The notes under the pieces: model-generated | Databases searched by the model: none | What the model was told of the DNA's origin: nothing | The model's input: the letters and a program-made list of their open reading frames with translations, nothing else | Position numbers and translations under genes: made by a program | Assembly (NCBI RefSeq): GCF_900111995.1 | Contig: NZ_FOKF01000002.1 | Span: 248,001 to 312,000, forward strand | Length of the DNA stretch: 64,000 nt | Direction: 5' to 3' | From: Collimonas sp. OK607 | GTDB lineage: Bacteria > Pseudomonadota > Gammaproteobacteria > Burkholderiales > Burkholderiaceae_D | Part shown: piece by piece, positions 30,009 through 39,048 of the stretch | Layout: each line of letters begins with the position of its first letter | How positions within the stretch are numbered: position 1 is the first letter of the stretch

Positions 30009-31324
30009 CGAGAGCCGTGGCCAGCACCCGCAACGCGCGCGCATTCTGGGTGCCGGCGCTGCTCTGGTTTGGTTTGTTGTCGCTGGTGGCCGTGGCGGTA
30101 GCGGCCATTTGCGGCGCCATCATCGGACTGGTGTTCTTTAGTTTGTCGCTGACCCTGTTATTGTTCCTGCAGATGTGGTCGCTGTATCAGATCGAACGCT
30201 GGATGGATGGTCCGGTCGGCGTCCGGCGGCCGAAAACCTGGGGCTTATGGGCGCATGCATTCGCTGCGCTGGAAGATATCCGGCTGGAGGATGAGCGCTC
30301 GCGCGCCGAGATGGCGGAATGGCTGGCGCGTTTTCGGCAAGCCATGAGTTTGCTGCCGGACGGCGTGGTGATCGTCGACGGCGTGATGCATATGGAGTGG
30401 TGCAACCCGGCGGCGCAAAGCCATCTTGGCCTGGATCTGAAGCGCGATGAAGGGCGTTTGCTGACCAACCTGATACGCTCCCCTGATTTCGTCGATTACA
30501 TGTTGTCAGGCCGCTTCGAGCAACCGCTCCCTTTCATGCATCACGACAGAAAAATTCTGGTGCAACTGATTTCCTTCGAAAACCGGCGCCAGATCCTGGT
30601 CACGCACGATGTGACTCAAAATGAAAAAACGGATACCATGCGGCGCGATTTCATCGCCAATGCATCGCACGAGCTACGTACCCCGCTGACAGTCATCAAC
30701 GGCTTTCTGGAGCACGCGCTGAGCAGCGAAATGAGCGAGGAAACCCGCCAGCGCCAGCTGCATCTGATGGCCGAGCAAGGACAGCGCATGCAACGGCTGG
30801 TGGCAGACATGCTGACGTTGACCCGTCTCGAATCCCTGGTGCAGCAGCCGTCCAGCGATACGGTGCGCATCAAGCCGCTCCTGAACCGCATAGTGGAGGA
30901 GGCCAGGGCCCTGTCCGGCGGCAAGCACCACATCACTTTGCAAGCGCAGGAAGTCGATCTTAAAGGCAATCACGACGAGCTGGAAAGCGCGTTTGCCAAT
31001 CTGCTCTCGAATGCAGTTCGTTATACGCCGGATGGTGGGCACATCGATGTTAGCTGGGGCATGGAAAACGAGTACGCAAGTTTGATTGTTGTCGATGATG
31101 GCATCGGCATCGCAGCAGAACATCTGAGCAGGCTTACCGAACGTTTCTATCGCGTCGACAAAACGCGCTCGCGCTCCACGCAAGGAACCGGGCTCGGCCT
31201 GGCGATCGTAAAGCATGTTTTACTGCGCCACTGCGGCCGCCTTGAAATCACTTCGGAATATGGCAAGGGCAGTCGTTTTAAAGTGAGCTTTCAGCGCGCG
31301 CAATTAGCGTTGCGGCAGGACTGA
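30005..31324 (+). CDS. PhoR-like sensor histidine kinase (copy 2)
   Basis: 439 aa, GTG start overlapping the TGA of the phoB-like gene. Two N-terminal transmembrane segments (residues ~12-55) come with no sizeable periplasmic domain. The PAS region matches copy 1 (FRQAMSLLPDGVVIVDGVMHMEWCNPAAQSHLGL). The HisKA box is RRDFIANASHELRTPLTVINGFLE, identical to copy 1 over this stretch, and the ATPase has LLSNAVRYT, DDGIGI and GTGLGLAIVKHVLLRH. The N-terminal membrane part and linker differ from copy 1. It is likely to phosphorylate the adjacent regulator; cross-talk is possible. Confidence 0.9.
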   Translation: MTRAVASTRNARAFWVPALLWFGLLSLVAVAVAAICGAIIGLVFFSLSLTLLLFLQMWSLYQIERWMDGPVGVRRPKTWGLWAHAFAALEDIRLEDERSRAEMAEWLARFRQAMSLLPDGVVIVDGVMHMEWCNPAAQSHLGLDLKRDEGRLLTNLIRSPDFVDYMLSGRFEQPLPFMHHDRKILVQLISFENRRQILVTHDVTQNEKTDTMRRDFIANASHELRTPLTVINGFLEHALSSEMSEETRQRQLHLMAEQGQRMQRLVADMLTLTRLESLVQQPSSDTVRIKPLLNRIVEEARALSGGKHHITLQAQEVDLKGNHDELESAFANLLSNAVRYTPDGGHIDVSWGMENEYASLIVVDDGIGIAAEHLSRLTERFYRVDKTRSRSTQGTGLGLAIVKHVLLRHCGRLEITSEYGKGSRFKVSFQRAQLALRQD

Positions 31325-31480
31325 GTGAGTTTGGAAATTAGTTTGCGAATTAGTCGGTAAATAATTTCATAAAGAATTACGTAAATGATTTTGAAGCTGC
31401 GATTTGGATAATGCATCGCGTTTTTTTCATTGTTTTGCCGATGTTTTAAGCAGAAGTAAAAGAAGAGATAAATTTTTACG

Positions 31481-31510
31481 AAAATATGCGATTTTCTCTC
31501 GCATATTTTT
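31481..31510 (+). terminator. A/T-rich terminator after the second phoR
   Basis: aaaatatgcga / tcgcatatttt with a 7-nt loop and a T-run. It lies in the 335-bp A/T-rich gap between the phoR copy and tRNA-Pro; apart from this hairpin and the tRNA promoter I see nothing in that gap. Confidence 0.6.
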
Positions 31511-31621
31511 CTGAAATCTGGTCTAATCCGTCTCTCAAGTTTTTCAGCAGATAAGCTTTTGGCGGTACCGTTATTGGGTTGGTTTTTGCAGCAAAATTTC
31601 AAAATTTTCCTGTATAAAAAT

Positions 31622-31650
31622 TTGACAAAAATCGGAATACTGTTTATTAT
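31622..31650 (+). promoter_or_regulatory. Sigma70 promoter of tRNA-Pro
   Basis: Perfect -35 TTGACA (31622-31627), 17-bp spacer and TATTAT (31645-31650); the tRNA begins 10 nt after the -10. Confidence 0.85.
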
Positions 31651-31659
31651 CTTGCTTCT

Positions 31660-31736
31660 CGGAGTGTAGCGCAGCCCGGTAGCGCACCTGGTTTGGGACC
31701 AGGGGGTCCAAGGTTCGAATCCTTGTACTCCGACCA
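31660..31736 (+). tRNA. tRNA-Pro (UGG)
   Basis: 77 nt with an encoded CCA. The acceptor stem cggagtg pairs with tactccg (one G-T pair), the anticodon stem is cctgg/ccagg with loop tttggga (anticodon TGG at 31694-31696), and the T arm is aagg-ttcgaat-cctt. All standard cloverleaf parts are present. It reads CCA and, by wobble, other proline codons. Confidence 0.97.
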
Positions 31737-31744
31737 AAAAATAA

Positions 31745-31772
31745 GCGGGTTGTCTTCGGACAGCCCGTTTTT
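31745..31772 (+). terminator. Terminator after tRNA-Pro
   Basis: cgggttgtc, a TTCG tetraloop, gacagcccg and a T-run, 9 nt after the tRNA end. Confidence 0.9.
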
Positions 31773-31850
31773 CATTTGTGGTTGATGAAAATCAATCGCG
31801 GCACTTGAAGATCTCACGATCGGAATCAAAGCATCACTAGGCGCATGAAT

Positions 31851-31927
31851 CCGGCCGTAGCTCAACTGGATAGAGCATTCGGCTTCTACCCGAAATGTTG
31901 GGGGTTCGATTCCCTCCGGCCGGACCA
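31851..31927 (+). tRNA. tRNA-Arg (UCU)
   Basis: 77 nt with an encoded CCA. The acceptor ccggccg / cggccgg is perfect, the anticodon stem is ttcgg/ccgaa with loop cttctac (anticodon TCT at 31885-31887), and the T arm ggggg-ttcgatt-ccctc is complete. It reads AGA, a rare arginine codon in a G/C-rich genome. Confidence 0.97.
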
Positions 31928-32323
31928 GTTTTCTGCCTGTCTTTACCGCACTTTCCTTTAGTTAAATTCCATATTTGCAATATTTCGTCTGCGACATAAG
32001 CATGCTCGCGGATTTCTTACGTCCGTTTTGTTTTTCCGAAATTTTCTATCACTAAAGTTGGGCGCGTTGATTGGCTGGCTAGATCGATATCCCCATCTCG
32101 GCCTGGGGGAGCTGCATGACTGAATCCGGAAGAGTTGCATGACGCCTGAATCCGCTGCGGATCACGCTCATGGCTAGGAAATACAGATGTACTGATGTGG
32201 CGAACTTGCCGGAGTGCGTGTCGACGAGAGGGCCTCACCGGCGTGCATTGTCTGTTCTGCAGAGTGTTTAGGCGATGCCGCTTGAGGCGGCATCGCACTG
32301 GTATTAGCTCAGCCTAGCCAGTC
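31928..32323. other. Non-coding gap between tRNA-Arg and rhlE
   Basis: About 400 bp without a credible gene. A perfect 10-bp hairpin, gcgatgccgc / gcggcatcgc (32272-32296), lies 27 bp after the rhlE stop and may mark the end of its transcript, although no T-run follows. Two short direct repeats (tgcatgac...ctgaatccg) occur near 32110-32150. Nothing else is recognised. Confidence 0.5.
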
Positions 32324-33667
32324 TTAGCGACCGCGTCCGCCGGAGCGGCGTGGGGCTGCAGGACGTGCTTGCGTTCCAGTGCCGCCGCCATGTCCACGGG
32401 AAGGGCCTTGGGCTGGCTTGGCGCCGGGTGCTGCGCCTTGCGAGCGTCCGCGTCCACCACCACCACCGGCGCCACGATTGCCGCCGCCACCGCTACGCAG
32501 TTGTATCGGCTGAGCACGTGCATTAGGATCCGGTTCAAAACCGGCAACCACCTCTTTCGGCAATTCGCGTTTGATCAGCTTCTCGATGTCTTTCAACATC
32601 TGGTGCTCATCCACGCACACCAGCGATACCGCTTCACCGGTGGCGCCGGCACGGCCGGTACGGCCGATCCGGTGGACGTAGTCTTCCGGCACGTTAGGCA
32701 GGTCATAGTTGACCACGTGGGGCAGTTGATCGATATCGATGCCGCGCGCTGCGATGTCGGTTGCTACCAGCACCTGCAGGCTGCCATCCTTGAACTCGGC
32801 CAGCGCGCGGGTGCGTGCCGACTGGCTCTTGTTGCCATGGATCGCCATGCCGCTGATGCCGTCTTTTTCCAGTTGCTCGACCAGTTTGTTGGCGCCGTGC
32901 TTGGTGCGGGTAAATACCAGCACTTGCGACCATTGGTGGGTCTTGATCAAATGCGCCAACAGCGGGTGCTTGCGATCACGATCGACGGGGTGGATCTTTT
33001 GCTGGATCACTTCGACTGTGGAATTGCGGCGCGCTACTTCGATCATGGCCGGCGAGTTCAGCAAATTGTCGGCGAGGATCTTGATTTCGTCCGAGAAGGT
33101 GGCCGAGAACAGCAGATTCTGGCGCTTCTTCGGCAGTACCGCAAGAATCTTCTTGATGTCGCGGATGAAGCCCATGTCCAGCATGCGGTCGGCTTCGTCC
33201 AGGATCAGGATTTCCACGTGGTTCAGATTGACGGTGCCTTGCTGCATGTGATCCAGCAGGCGGCCCGGGGTGCACACAAGGATATCAACGCCATGCTTGA
33301 GCAGCTTGATTTGCGGATTGATGCCGACGCCGCCAAAAATTACGGCCGAGGTCAGCTTCAAATATTTGCCATACAGACGAACGCTTTCTTCGACTTGCGC
33401 CGCCAGTTCGCGCGTCGGTGTCAGCACCAGCGCACGGATCGGGCGTTGGCTGCCAGTCGGGTTGGTTGCGGAGGTCGACAGGCGATGCAGCACAGGCAGG
33501 GTAAAGCCAGCGGTCTTGCCGGTGCCGGTCTGGGCGCCGGCCAGCAAATCGCCGCCTGCTAATACCGCAGGAATAGCCTGGGTCTGGATCGGGGTAGGGG
33601 TGGTGTATCCGTGTTCGGTAACAGCACGAACGATGGCTTCGGACAAGCCGAGTTCAGAAAAAGACAT
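32324..33667 (-). CDS. rhlE: DEAD-box ATP-dependent RNA helicase, RhlE-like
   Basis: 447 aa. The Q motif [11 protein letters not shown], motif I AQTGTGKT, Ia [20 protein letters not shown] and [12 protein letters not shown] are all intact, giving the two RecA lobes (residues ~1-370). The last ~75 residues are a Gly/Arg-rich basic tail ([18 protein letters not shown]), typical of RhlE-type proteins and likely to bind RNA. RhlE acts in ribosome assembly and RNA decay in the cold. Single gene; about 300 bp of non-coding DNA lies upstream, with a small gccttatataaggc palindrome just before the start. Confidence 0.93.
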   Translation of the reverse strand: MSFSELGLSEAIVRAVTEHGYTTPTPIQTQAIPAVLAGGDLLAGAQTGTGKTAGFTLPVLHRLSTSATNPTGSQRPIRALVLTPTRELAAQVEESVRLYGKYLKLTSAVIFGGVGINPQIKLLKHGVDILVCTPGRLLDHMQQGTVNLNHVEILILDEADRMLDMGFIRDIKKILAVLPKKRQNLLFSATFSDEIKILADNLLNSPAMIEVARRNSTVEVIQQKIHPVDRDRKHPLLAHLIKTHQWSQVLVFTRTKHGANKLVEQLEKDGISGMAIHGNKSQSARTRALAEFKDGSLQVLVATDIAARGIDIDQLPHVVNYDLPNVPEDYVHRIGRTGRAGATGEAVSLVCVDEHQMLKDIEKLIKRELPKEVVAGFEPDPNARAQPIQLRSGGGGNRGAGGGGGRGRSQGAAPGAKPAQGPSRGHGGGTGTQARPAAPRRSGGRGR

Positions 33668-33966
33668 GACAACTCAATAGAATAATATCGGCCTGTCGCC
33701 TTATATAAGGCGCCAGTCGCAGGCAAACGGGATTAGAGGAGATTGGAGCCGTTTCGACTCCCGGGAGGCTGTCAGCCTCCTTAACAGCAGCATTTGACTG
33801 GAGAATGTGCTGTGTCGCCGGAGAGTATAACAATGAAGCGCTACAGGCAAGCAATTCCGGCGCGTGGCGGGGTAACCCGCCATAAAATTGGCATTAGCGA
33901 TCCGCCTGGGGAGTAAAGCGGATCGCTATAGGGCCGATCGGGAGTAATGCGCCAGGTAAAGGTCGA

Positions 33967-34434
33967 TCAGTCGGCTTTTTTCATGGCGGCAGCGGCGCGC
34001 TCGCGTATTTCTTCTTCTGAATAATCGGCGATATGTGTGCTTATGGTCCAGACGTGGCCGAACGGGTCTTTCAGGGTGCCGGAACGGTCGCCATAAAACT
34101 GGTCTTGCAGTGGCCGCAGTTCCGTGCCGCCGGCGGCGATTGCCTGCGGGTAAAGTACATTCACGTTGTCTACGTACAGCACGATGCTGACGCCGGCTCC
34201 GCCCAGTGTTTTCGGGCTACGGATTTCCATCTCCGGGCATTCGTCGGCCAGCATTATGTGGGAATCGCCAATTTTAATTTCTGCGTGCCCGATTCTTTTA
34301 TCGGGCATTTCCATACGCAGTACTTCCACAGCGTTGAAGGCTTTTTGATAAAACGCGATGGCCGTGGCGGCGCCGTCTACAACGAGGTAGGGGGTGACGG
34401 TGGTATAGCCGTCCGGAATTGGTTTGACTGCCAT
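33967..34434 (-). CDS. VOC family (PhnB/glyoxalase-like) protein
   Basis: 155 aa from the ATG at 34434, preceded by AGGAG; an in-frame extension upstream is not conserved. The vicinal-oxygen-chelate fold is recognised from GYTTVTPYLVVDGAATAIAFYQKAFNAVEV, GHAEIKIGDSHIMLADECPE and KDPFGHVWTISTH. This is the PhnB/YdhR-like subgroup, whose substrate is mostly unknown; some bind small metabolites or antibiotics. Single gene between rhlE and suhB; a G/C-rich hairpin (gcaaggggg / cccccttgc, 34552-34575) lies between it and suhB. Confidence 0.88.
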   Translation of the reverse strand: MAVKPIPDGYTTVTPYLVVDGAATAIAFYQKAFNAVEVLRMEMPDKRIGHAEIKIGDSHIMLADECPEMEIRSPKTLGGAGVSIVLYVDNVNVLYPQAIAAGGTELRPLQDQFYGDRSGTLKDPFGHVWTISTHIADYSEEEIRERAAAAMKKAD

Positions 34435-34603
34435 TATTGTTCTCCTGCGTGAGATGGTCGTTGAGAGTGTCCAATTACGCTGATGCGCATGAATTGTAGT
34501 CTCTGGCCTGCGCAGTTGAAATGACAAAAAGAAGGGTTTTTATTTCCTGCTGCAAGGGGGGGAGTTCCCCCTTGCGCTTACAGCTAACTAGCCAGCAGCT
34601 AGC

Positions 34604-35407
34604 TTATTTTTTAGCAAACGGTGACAGTAAGCCAACCATTTGCGCAAATACCTTCGGGCTGCCTGCCAGTACATCGCCCTTGTACAGATAATCGGATTCG
34701 CCGGTGAAGTCGCCGACAATCCCGCCCGATTCGCTGATCAGCAACGAGCCTGCAGCGATATCCCAAGGCTTCAGGCCTTTTTCAAAGAAGCCGTCAAGGC
34801 GACCGGCGGCAACATATGCCAGGTCAAGAGCGGCAGCGCCAGGGCGGCGCAGGCCGGCACAGCTTTGCGTCATGATGCGGAACATTTTCATGTACTCATC
34901 CATCGCCGGGCCTTCGGTTTCACGGAACGGGAAGCCGGTGCCGATCAGTGCGTCGGCAATCTTGTCGCGCTTGCCGACGCGAATCCGCTTTTCGTTCAAA
35001 TAGGCGCCGGAACCCTTGGTGGCGGTGAACAAGTCGTTGCGGGTCGGGTCATACACTACGGCCTGGGTGATCTGGCCGCGGTGTTGCAATGCGATCGATA
35101 CGCAGTATTGCGGAAAGCCGTGGATAAAATTGGTTGTGCCGTCGAGCGGATCGATGATCCAGACGTTTTCATTATCGTCATGCAGGTTGGCGGAAGCGCC
35201 GGATTCTTCGGCCAGGATGGCGTGGTCCGGATAGGCATTCTTCAATACATCAATGATCGCTGCCTCTGCAGCCTGGTCGACTTCGGTGACAAAATCGTTA
35301 TGCTGTTTTTTTGTTACTTTCAGCAGGTCGAGGTCGAAAGACGCGCGCGAGATAACCTTGGCGCCGTTACGGGCGGCCTTGATGGCCGTATTGAGCATTG
35401 GATGCAT
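34604..35407 (-). CDS. suhB: Inositol-1-monophosphatase
   Basis: 267 aa. Metal- and substrate-binding motifs of the family: AEESGA, then [25 protein letters not shown], and the C-terminal [31 protein letters not shown]. It dephosphorylates inositol monophosphates in vitro, and in E. coli SuhB joins the rRNA antitermination complex. It is divergent from trmJ with a 150-bp gap that should hold both promoters; the suhB-trmJ pairing is frequent in proteobacteria. Confidence 0.95.
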   Translation of the reverse strand: MHPMLNTAIKAARNGAKVISRASFDLDLLKVTKKQHNDFVTEVDQAAEAAIIDVLKNAYPDHAILAEESGASANLHDDNENVWIIDPLDGTTNFIHGFPQYCVSIALQHRGQITQAVVYDPTRNDLFTATKGSGAYLNEKRIRVGKRDKIADALIGTGFPFRETEGPAMDEYMKMFRIMTQSCAGLRRPGAAALDLAYVAAGRLDGFFEKGLKPWDIAAGSLLISESGGIVGDFTGESDYLYKGDVLAGSPKVFAQMVGLLSPFAKK

Positions 35408-35557
35408 GGTCGGGTTCCGTTAAAATGGCGGCACTGTGCCAACCGGGAACAGGACCACCTATATGAATGATAATGAACGAGGCGGATGTCCCAGATGAAT
35501 ATTTTAATAAATAAGCAACTTTTAATGGATGAGATCCGCGTAATGGCGCTATTTTAA

Positions 35558-36337
35558 ATGAAGATGGCAAAAATCGACACGTCTCTTTTCAAACGCCTGC
35601 GCTTTGTGTTGGTTGAAACCAGCAGTCCAGGCAATGTCGGCGCGGCTGCGCGCGCTATCAAAACCATGGGATTTTCCGAGCTGGTCCTGGTGAATCCGCG
35701 TTTTCCCGATGTGTTGCAACGGGACGAGGCCATTGCATTTGCCAGCGGCGCGCAAGACGTTCTGGCGGCAGCGCGGATCGTCGACAGCGTGGAGCAGGCG
35801 CTGGAAGGTTGCAACTTTGCTGCGGCACTGAGCGCCCGTTTGCGTGAATTTTCTCCGCCGTTGACCGCGCCACGCGCCTTGGCGGCACAGCTTGCCGGTG
35901 ACGTCAGCCTGAACGCGGCGGTCATATTCGGCAGCGAGCGTTATGGCTTGCCCAACGAAATTGTTGAAAAATGCAATGTGCTGTTGAACATTCCTGCCAA
36001 CCCAGATTATTCGTCGTTGAATCTGGCACAGGCGGTACAGGTGCTGGCCTATGAGTGCCGGGTCGCGGCGAGCGAAGAGTTGCCGCCGGTAGCCGCCGGA
36101 GCGGAGATCGGTTTTCAGGGGAATGCGGCTAGCCTGGCCGATATCGACGGCATGTTCGCACATCTCGAAAAGGCTTTGATAGAAATTGAGTTTCTCGATC
36201 CGGCCAGCCCGAAAAAGTTGATGCCACGCTTGAAGCGTTTGTTCTCTCGTGCCCAGCTGGAAACTGAAGAGGTCAATATCTTGCGTGGTATCGCCAGTCA
36301 GATCTTGACCAAGCGGCGTCGGCTCGATCGCTCCTGA
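35558..36337 (+). CDS. trmJ: tRNA (cytidine/uridine-32-2'-O) methyltransferase TrmJ-like
   Basis: 259 aa SPOUT (TrmH family, group 1) methyltransferase. The N-terminal region has RFVLVETSSPGNVGAAARAIKTMGF, and the trefoil-knot SAM site is FGSERYGLPNEIVEKCN... IPANPDYSSLNLAQAVQVLAYE. The C-terminal helical part (from about 175) matches TrmJ. It modifies ribose of position 32 in the anticodon loop. ATGs at 35558 and 35564 are both possible. It converges on lexA with a 30-bp gap. Confidence 0.92.
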   Translation: MKMAKIDTSLFKRLRFVLVETSSPGNVGAAARAIKTMGFSELVLVNPRFPDVLQRDEAIAFASGAQDVLAAARIVDSVEQALEGCNFAAALSARLREFSPPLTAPRALAAQLAGDVSLNAAVIFGSERYGLPNEIVEKCNVLLNIPANPDYSSLNLAQAVQVLAYECRVAASEELPPVAAGAEIGFQGNAASLADIDGMFAHLEKALIEIEFLDPASPKKLMPRLKRLFSRAQLETEEVNILRGIASQILTKRRRLDRS

Positions 36338-36367
36338 GTCTGGCGAACCGAATCTGGCTCTAATGCA

Positions 36368-37018
36368 TCAGGCCCAGCTGCGCAGCAGACCGACTGCCAG
36401 TCCTTCCAGCACGAAATCCTCTTGCTTGGATGTCACGATAATCGGCTCGAAATCAGGATTCTCCGGGAGCAACTGGATCGTGGAGCCGGTTTTTTGATAG
36501 CGCTTGACCGTGACGTCGTCGCCCAGGCGGGCCACGACGATCTGGCCGTTACGGGCGCTGTCGGTTTTTTTTACCGCCAGTAAGTCGCCATCCAGGATGC
36601 CGGCGTCACGCATCGACATGCCGCGCACCTTCAATAAATAATCCGGTTTGGCGCTGAACAAGGCGGGGTCGACGTTATAGCTGGCCTGGATGTGCTCTTG
36701 CGCCAGGATTGGCGATCCTGCGGCGACGCGTCCGACCAGCGGCAGGCTGAGTTGCATCAGGGCAGGGTGCGGCAGCGCCAGTTGTGTGCCCTGGTTGCGA
36801 TGAGCGCTTTCGGTGAGTCGGATTCCGCGCGAGGTGCCGGGCGCGATCACGATGGCACCCTTGCGCGCCAGCGCTTGCAGGTGTTCTTCCGCCGCATTGG
36901 CTGAGCGAAAGCCCAGCTCGGTAGCGATTTCAGCGCGCGTCGGCGGGAAGCCAGTGTTTTCGATGGCGTCCTTGATCAGATCGAGGATTTGTTGCTGACG
37001 GGCGGTCAATTTGATCAT
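36368..37018 (-). CDS. lexA: SOS repressor LexA
   Basis: 216 aa from the ATG at 37018 ([23 protein letters not shown]); a longer open frame upstream runs through the operator and is rejected. The winged helix-turn-helix is [26 protein letters not shown]. The self-cleavage site is Ala100-Gly101 in GRVAAGSPI, with catalytic Ser135 (RGMSM) and Lys near 151 (LLAVKKT). It represses DNA-damage genes until RecA triggers cleavage. Two SOS boxes lie about 90-120 bp upstream, so it should be autoregulated. Confidence 0.98.
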   Translation of the reverse strand: MIKLTARQQQILDLIKDAIENTGFPPTRAEIATELGFRSANAAEEHLQALARKGAIVIAPGTSRGIRLTESAHRNQGTQLALPHPALMQLSLPLVGRVAAGSPILAQEHIQASYNVDPALFSAKPDYLLKVRGMSMRDAGILDGDLLAVKKTDSARNGQIVVARLGDDVTVKRYQKTGSTIQLLPENPDFEPIIVTSKQEDFVLEGLAVGLLRSWA

Positions 37019-37108
37019 GGTGTGTATTTGGCGTAGAAAGTACTGGGTGATGCTAGAAAAAAGCAGCAAAGAAAGTGGCAAAAGCAACGCTACTGCGCCT
37101 GGACAATG

Positions 37109-37124
37109 CTGTGCATAACAACAG
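37109..37124. promoter_or_regulatory. SOS (LexA) box 1 of lexA
   Basis: CTGTGCATAACAACAG is an exact CTGT-N8-ACAG match. It is separated by a single base from a second box, so two LexA dimers could bind side by side, as at E. coli lexA. Confidence 0.85.
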
Positions 37125-37125
37125 T

Positions 37126-37141
37126 CTGTATTTTTGTACAG
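37126..37141. promoter_or_regulatory. SOS (LexA) box 2 of lexA
   Basis: CTGTATTTTTGTACAG is an exact CTGT-N8-ACAG match with an A/T-rich middle close to the canonical TATATATATA. The rest of the 327-bp lexA-rpsF gap holds the rpsF promoter region and leader; no gene is seen. Confidence 0.9.
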
Positions 37142-37286
37142 TATTTGTGCAAATGCAAGACAATTTGATGCATTTAAGTCGCTTCTTACGGGCTCTTTAA
37201 CTACATTTTTGAGCCGCCTCTGGCCTAAACACCTGAAAGCATTGAGTTTTGTTGCAATTGCGCGTACTATTGCTGGTTTTCCTCTT

Positions 37287-37314
37287 CCCACACTCGTCTT
37301 GACGCCGAGGTGGG
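37287..37314 (+). promoter_or_regulatory. Candidate S6:S18-binding leader hairpin of rpsF
   Basis: cccac (37287-37291) pairs with gtggg (37310-37314). Inside, ct pairs with ag and cgt with acg, leaving a 3-nt bulge CCG (37305-37307) on the 3' side and a small loop. A bulged CCG in a stem upstream of rpsF is the known signature of the S6:S18 autoregulatory motif, in which the protein complex binds its own mRNA. It ends 31 nt before the rpsF start. Confidence 0.6.
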
Positions 37315-37345
37315 CGATTCTTCAATCAGTCCAAAAGGAGCTTAC

Positions 37346-37714
37346 ATGCGTCATTATGAAATCGTATTTATCGTCCATCCAGATCAAAGCGAGCAAGTGC
37401 CTGCAATGATCGAACGCTACAAAGGTATCGTCACCACTCGTGGCGGCACCGTACATCGCGTGGAAGACTGGGGCCGCCGCCAACTGGCATACCTGATCCA
37501 GAAACTGGCTAAAGCACATTACGTCTGCCTCAACATCGAGTGCGACAGCGAAACTCTGGCTGAAATCGAAACCGGCTTCAAGTTCAATGATGCAGTATTG
37601 CGTCATCTGACCGTCAAGCTGAAGAAGGCCGAAACCGGTCCTTCGCCAATGATGAAGGCTGTGCAGAAGGAAGATGCTGCCAAGAGCCATCGTACTGAAG
37701 CACCGGCTGCCTGA
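37346..37714 (+). CDS. rpsF: 30S ribosomal protein S6
   Basis: 122 aa from the ATG at 37346, which follows AAAAGGAG; an upstream in-frame ATG at 37310 is within the leader and rejected. [25 protein letters not shown] and the following [21 protein letters not shown] are the S6 signature. S6 binds S18 and sits on the platform of the 30S subunit. First gene of the rpsF-priB-rpsR-rplI operon. The C-terminal ~25 residues are the usual variable tail. Confidence 0.98.
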   Translation: MRHYEIVFIVHPDQSEQVPAMIERYKGIVTTRGGTVHRVEDWGRRQLAYLIQKLAKAHYVCLNIECDSETLAEIETGFKFNDAVLRHLTVKLKKAETGPSPMMKAVQKEDAAKSHRTEAPAA

Positions 37715-37795
37715 TTTATCAGCTAGCTACCAGCATTCATTGCATAGCAAATTAAGCTCGCTTTGAGTCCGTCAGGAGTGGAACAACCCAATAAC

Positions 37796-38122
37796 GTGTT
37801 TCAACTGGTTGCCGAAGTCGCCGAACGTGAAGTCATACGCTACACCCCGGCAGGCATCCCGATCGTATCTGCGATATTGCAGCATCGCTCGGAACCGATT
37901 GAAGCAGGTATCAAACGCTTGATTGAATTCGAAATTGCCGCGCTGGCCGTAGGCGAGATTTCGGGAAGATTCAGCAAGGCGCAATTGGGCAGCACATTCT
38001 GGTTTACAGGATTCATGGCACGCAAGAGTCGCAACGGTAGAAGTCTGGTATTTCACATCACGGATTTCGCTGCAATAGAAGCAAATGCTTCCTCGGGAAA
38101 CAAAGCTGAATTTGCAGATTAA
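37796..38122 (+). CDS. priB: Primosomal replication protein N (PriB)
   Basis: 108 aa if started at GTG 37796; an open frame continues to GTG 37778 and TTG 37763, and the only Shine-Dalgarno-like GGAG (37775-37778) does not decide. GTG 37796 gives the N-terminus FQLVAEVAEREVIRYTPAGIPI seen in relatives. The protein is a single OB fold that binds single-stranded DNA and PriA during restart of stalled forks. Its place between rpsF and rpsR is the classic one. Confidence 0.9.
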   Translation: MFQLVAEVAEREVIRYTPAGIPIVSAILQHRSEPIEAGIKRLIEFEIAALAVGEISGRFSKAQLGSTFWFTGFMARKSRNGRSLVFHITDFAAIEANASSGNKAEFAD

Positions 38123-38155
38123 TTATTAAGCAAAATTTGAATACAGGAGCCAAAA

Positions 38156-38440
38156 ATGGCATTCGGTAAAAAGTTCGATAAAAGCAAACTGAAAAACAAG
38201 CGTCAACAACAAAACCCGCTGTTCAAGCGTAAGAAATTCTGCCGTTTCACCGCTGCTCACGTAGCTAGCGTTGATTACAAAGATGTCGACACGCTGAAGG
38301 ATTTTGTTCAAGAAAACGGCAAGATCATGCCAGCACGTCTGACCGGCACCAAGGCAATCTATCAACGTCAAGTGGACACTGCGATCAAGCGCGCACGTTT
38401 CCTGGCGCTGCTGCCATACACCGATCTGCACAACGCTTAA
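38156..38440 (+). CDS. rpsR: 30S ribosomal protein S18
   Basis: 94 aa. [66 protein letters not shown] covers the whole conserved S18 core. A Cys is retained in KKFCRF. It partners S6. AGGAG precedes the ATG; rplI follows after 26 bp. Confidence 0.98.
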   Translation: MAFGKKFDKSKLKNKRQQQNPLFKRKKFCRFTAAHVASVDYKDVDTLKDFVQENGKIMPARLTGTKAIYQRQVDTAIKRARFLALLPYTDLHNA

Positions 38441-38466
38441 TTGACGACTTGAAATAGGAGAAAAAC

Positions 38467-38919
38467 ATGCAAGTCATTCTGTTGGAAAAAGTCGTTAATC
38501 TCGGCAATCTGGGTGAAGTTGTTCGCGTCAAGGACGGTTACGCACGTAACTTCCTGATTCCGCAACGTATGGCACGTCGTGCTACAACTACTGCTATCGC
38601 TGAATTCGAAGCGAAGCGCGCTGATCTGGAAACTGCAGCAGCTGCCAAGCTGGCGATTGCCCAGGCTCAAGGCGAAAAACTGAACGGCCTGACCGTGCAG
38701 ATTTCGCAAAAATCGGGTGTTGACGGCCGTTTGTTCGGTTCCGTGACCAACTTCGATATCGCTGAAGCGTTGACCAAGCAAGGTTTCGCAGTTGAAAAAG
38801 CGCAAGTGCGTCTGCCTAACGGCCCACTGAAGATCACAGGCGAGCACGCTGTTGCTGTTGCCTTGCATACCGATGTTGTAGTTGACATCGTTATCGCAGT
38901 GATCGGCGAACACGTTTAA
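38467..38919 (+). CDS. rplI: 50S ribosomal protein L9
   Basis: 150 aa, standard length. The N-terminal domain is [33 protein letters not shown], the L9 signature; a long helix follows and the C-terminal domain ends [17 protein letters not shown]. It binds near the L1 stalk and affects frame maintenance. Last gene of the operon; a strong terminator follows. Confidence 0.98.
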   Translation: MQVILLEKVVNLGNLGEVVRVKDGYARNFLIPQRMARRATTTAIAEFEAKRADLETAAAAKLAIAQAQGEKLNGLTVQISQKSGVDGRLFGSVTNFDIAEALTKQGFAVEKAQVRLPNGPLKITGEHAVAVALHTDVVVDIVIAVIGEHV

Positions 38920-38960
38920 GCAAGTCTTGGACGCAGCTGGAAAATAGTTGTTGTTGTAAT

Positions 38961-38988
38961 AAAAAGCCGGGTTTTCCCGGCTTTTTTT
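38961..38988 (+). terminator. Terminator of the rpsF operon
   Basis: aaaaagccggg, a tttt loop, cccggcttttttt. It lies 41 bp after rplI and just before the dnaB leader. Confidence 0.93.
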
Positions 38989-39048
38989 ATGTCCTTTTTT
39001 TGGGAAGCGGTGGCAAGACGGATAGTAGAAGCAGGTATAATTCGCGCC

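Noticed and set aside
31738-31850. Possible further tRNA between tRNA-Pro and tRNA-Arg
   Set aside because: The only structure there is the terminator with a TTCG loop; no cloverleaf can be drawn.
32369-33562. 397-aa open frame antisense to rhlE
   Set aside because: Shadow of the helicase gene, whose motifs are all on the minus strand.
33669-33883. Small open frames upstream of rhlE
   Set aside because: No ribosome site and no recognised family; the region contains short palindromes and reads as promoter DNA.
34552-34575. G/C-rich hairpin after suhB considered as a strong terminator
   Set aside because: No T-run follows on the minus strand, so it is mentioned only with the neighbouring gene.
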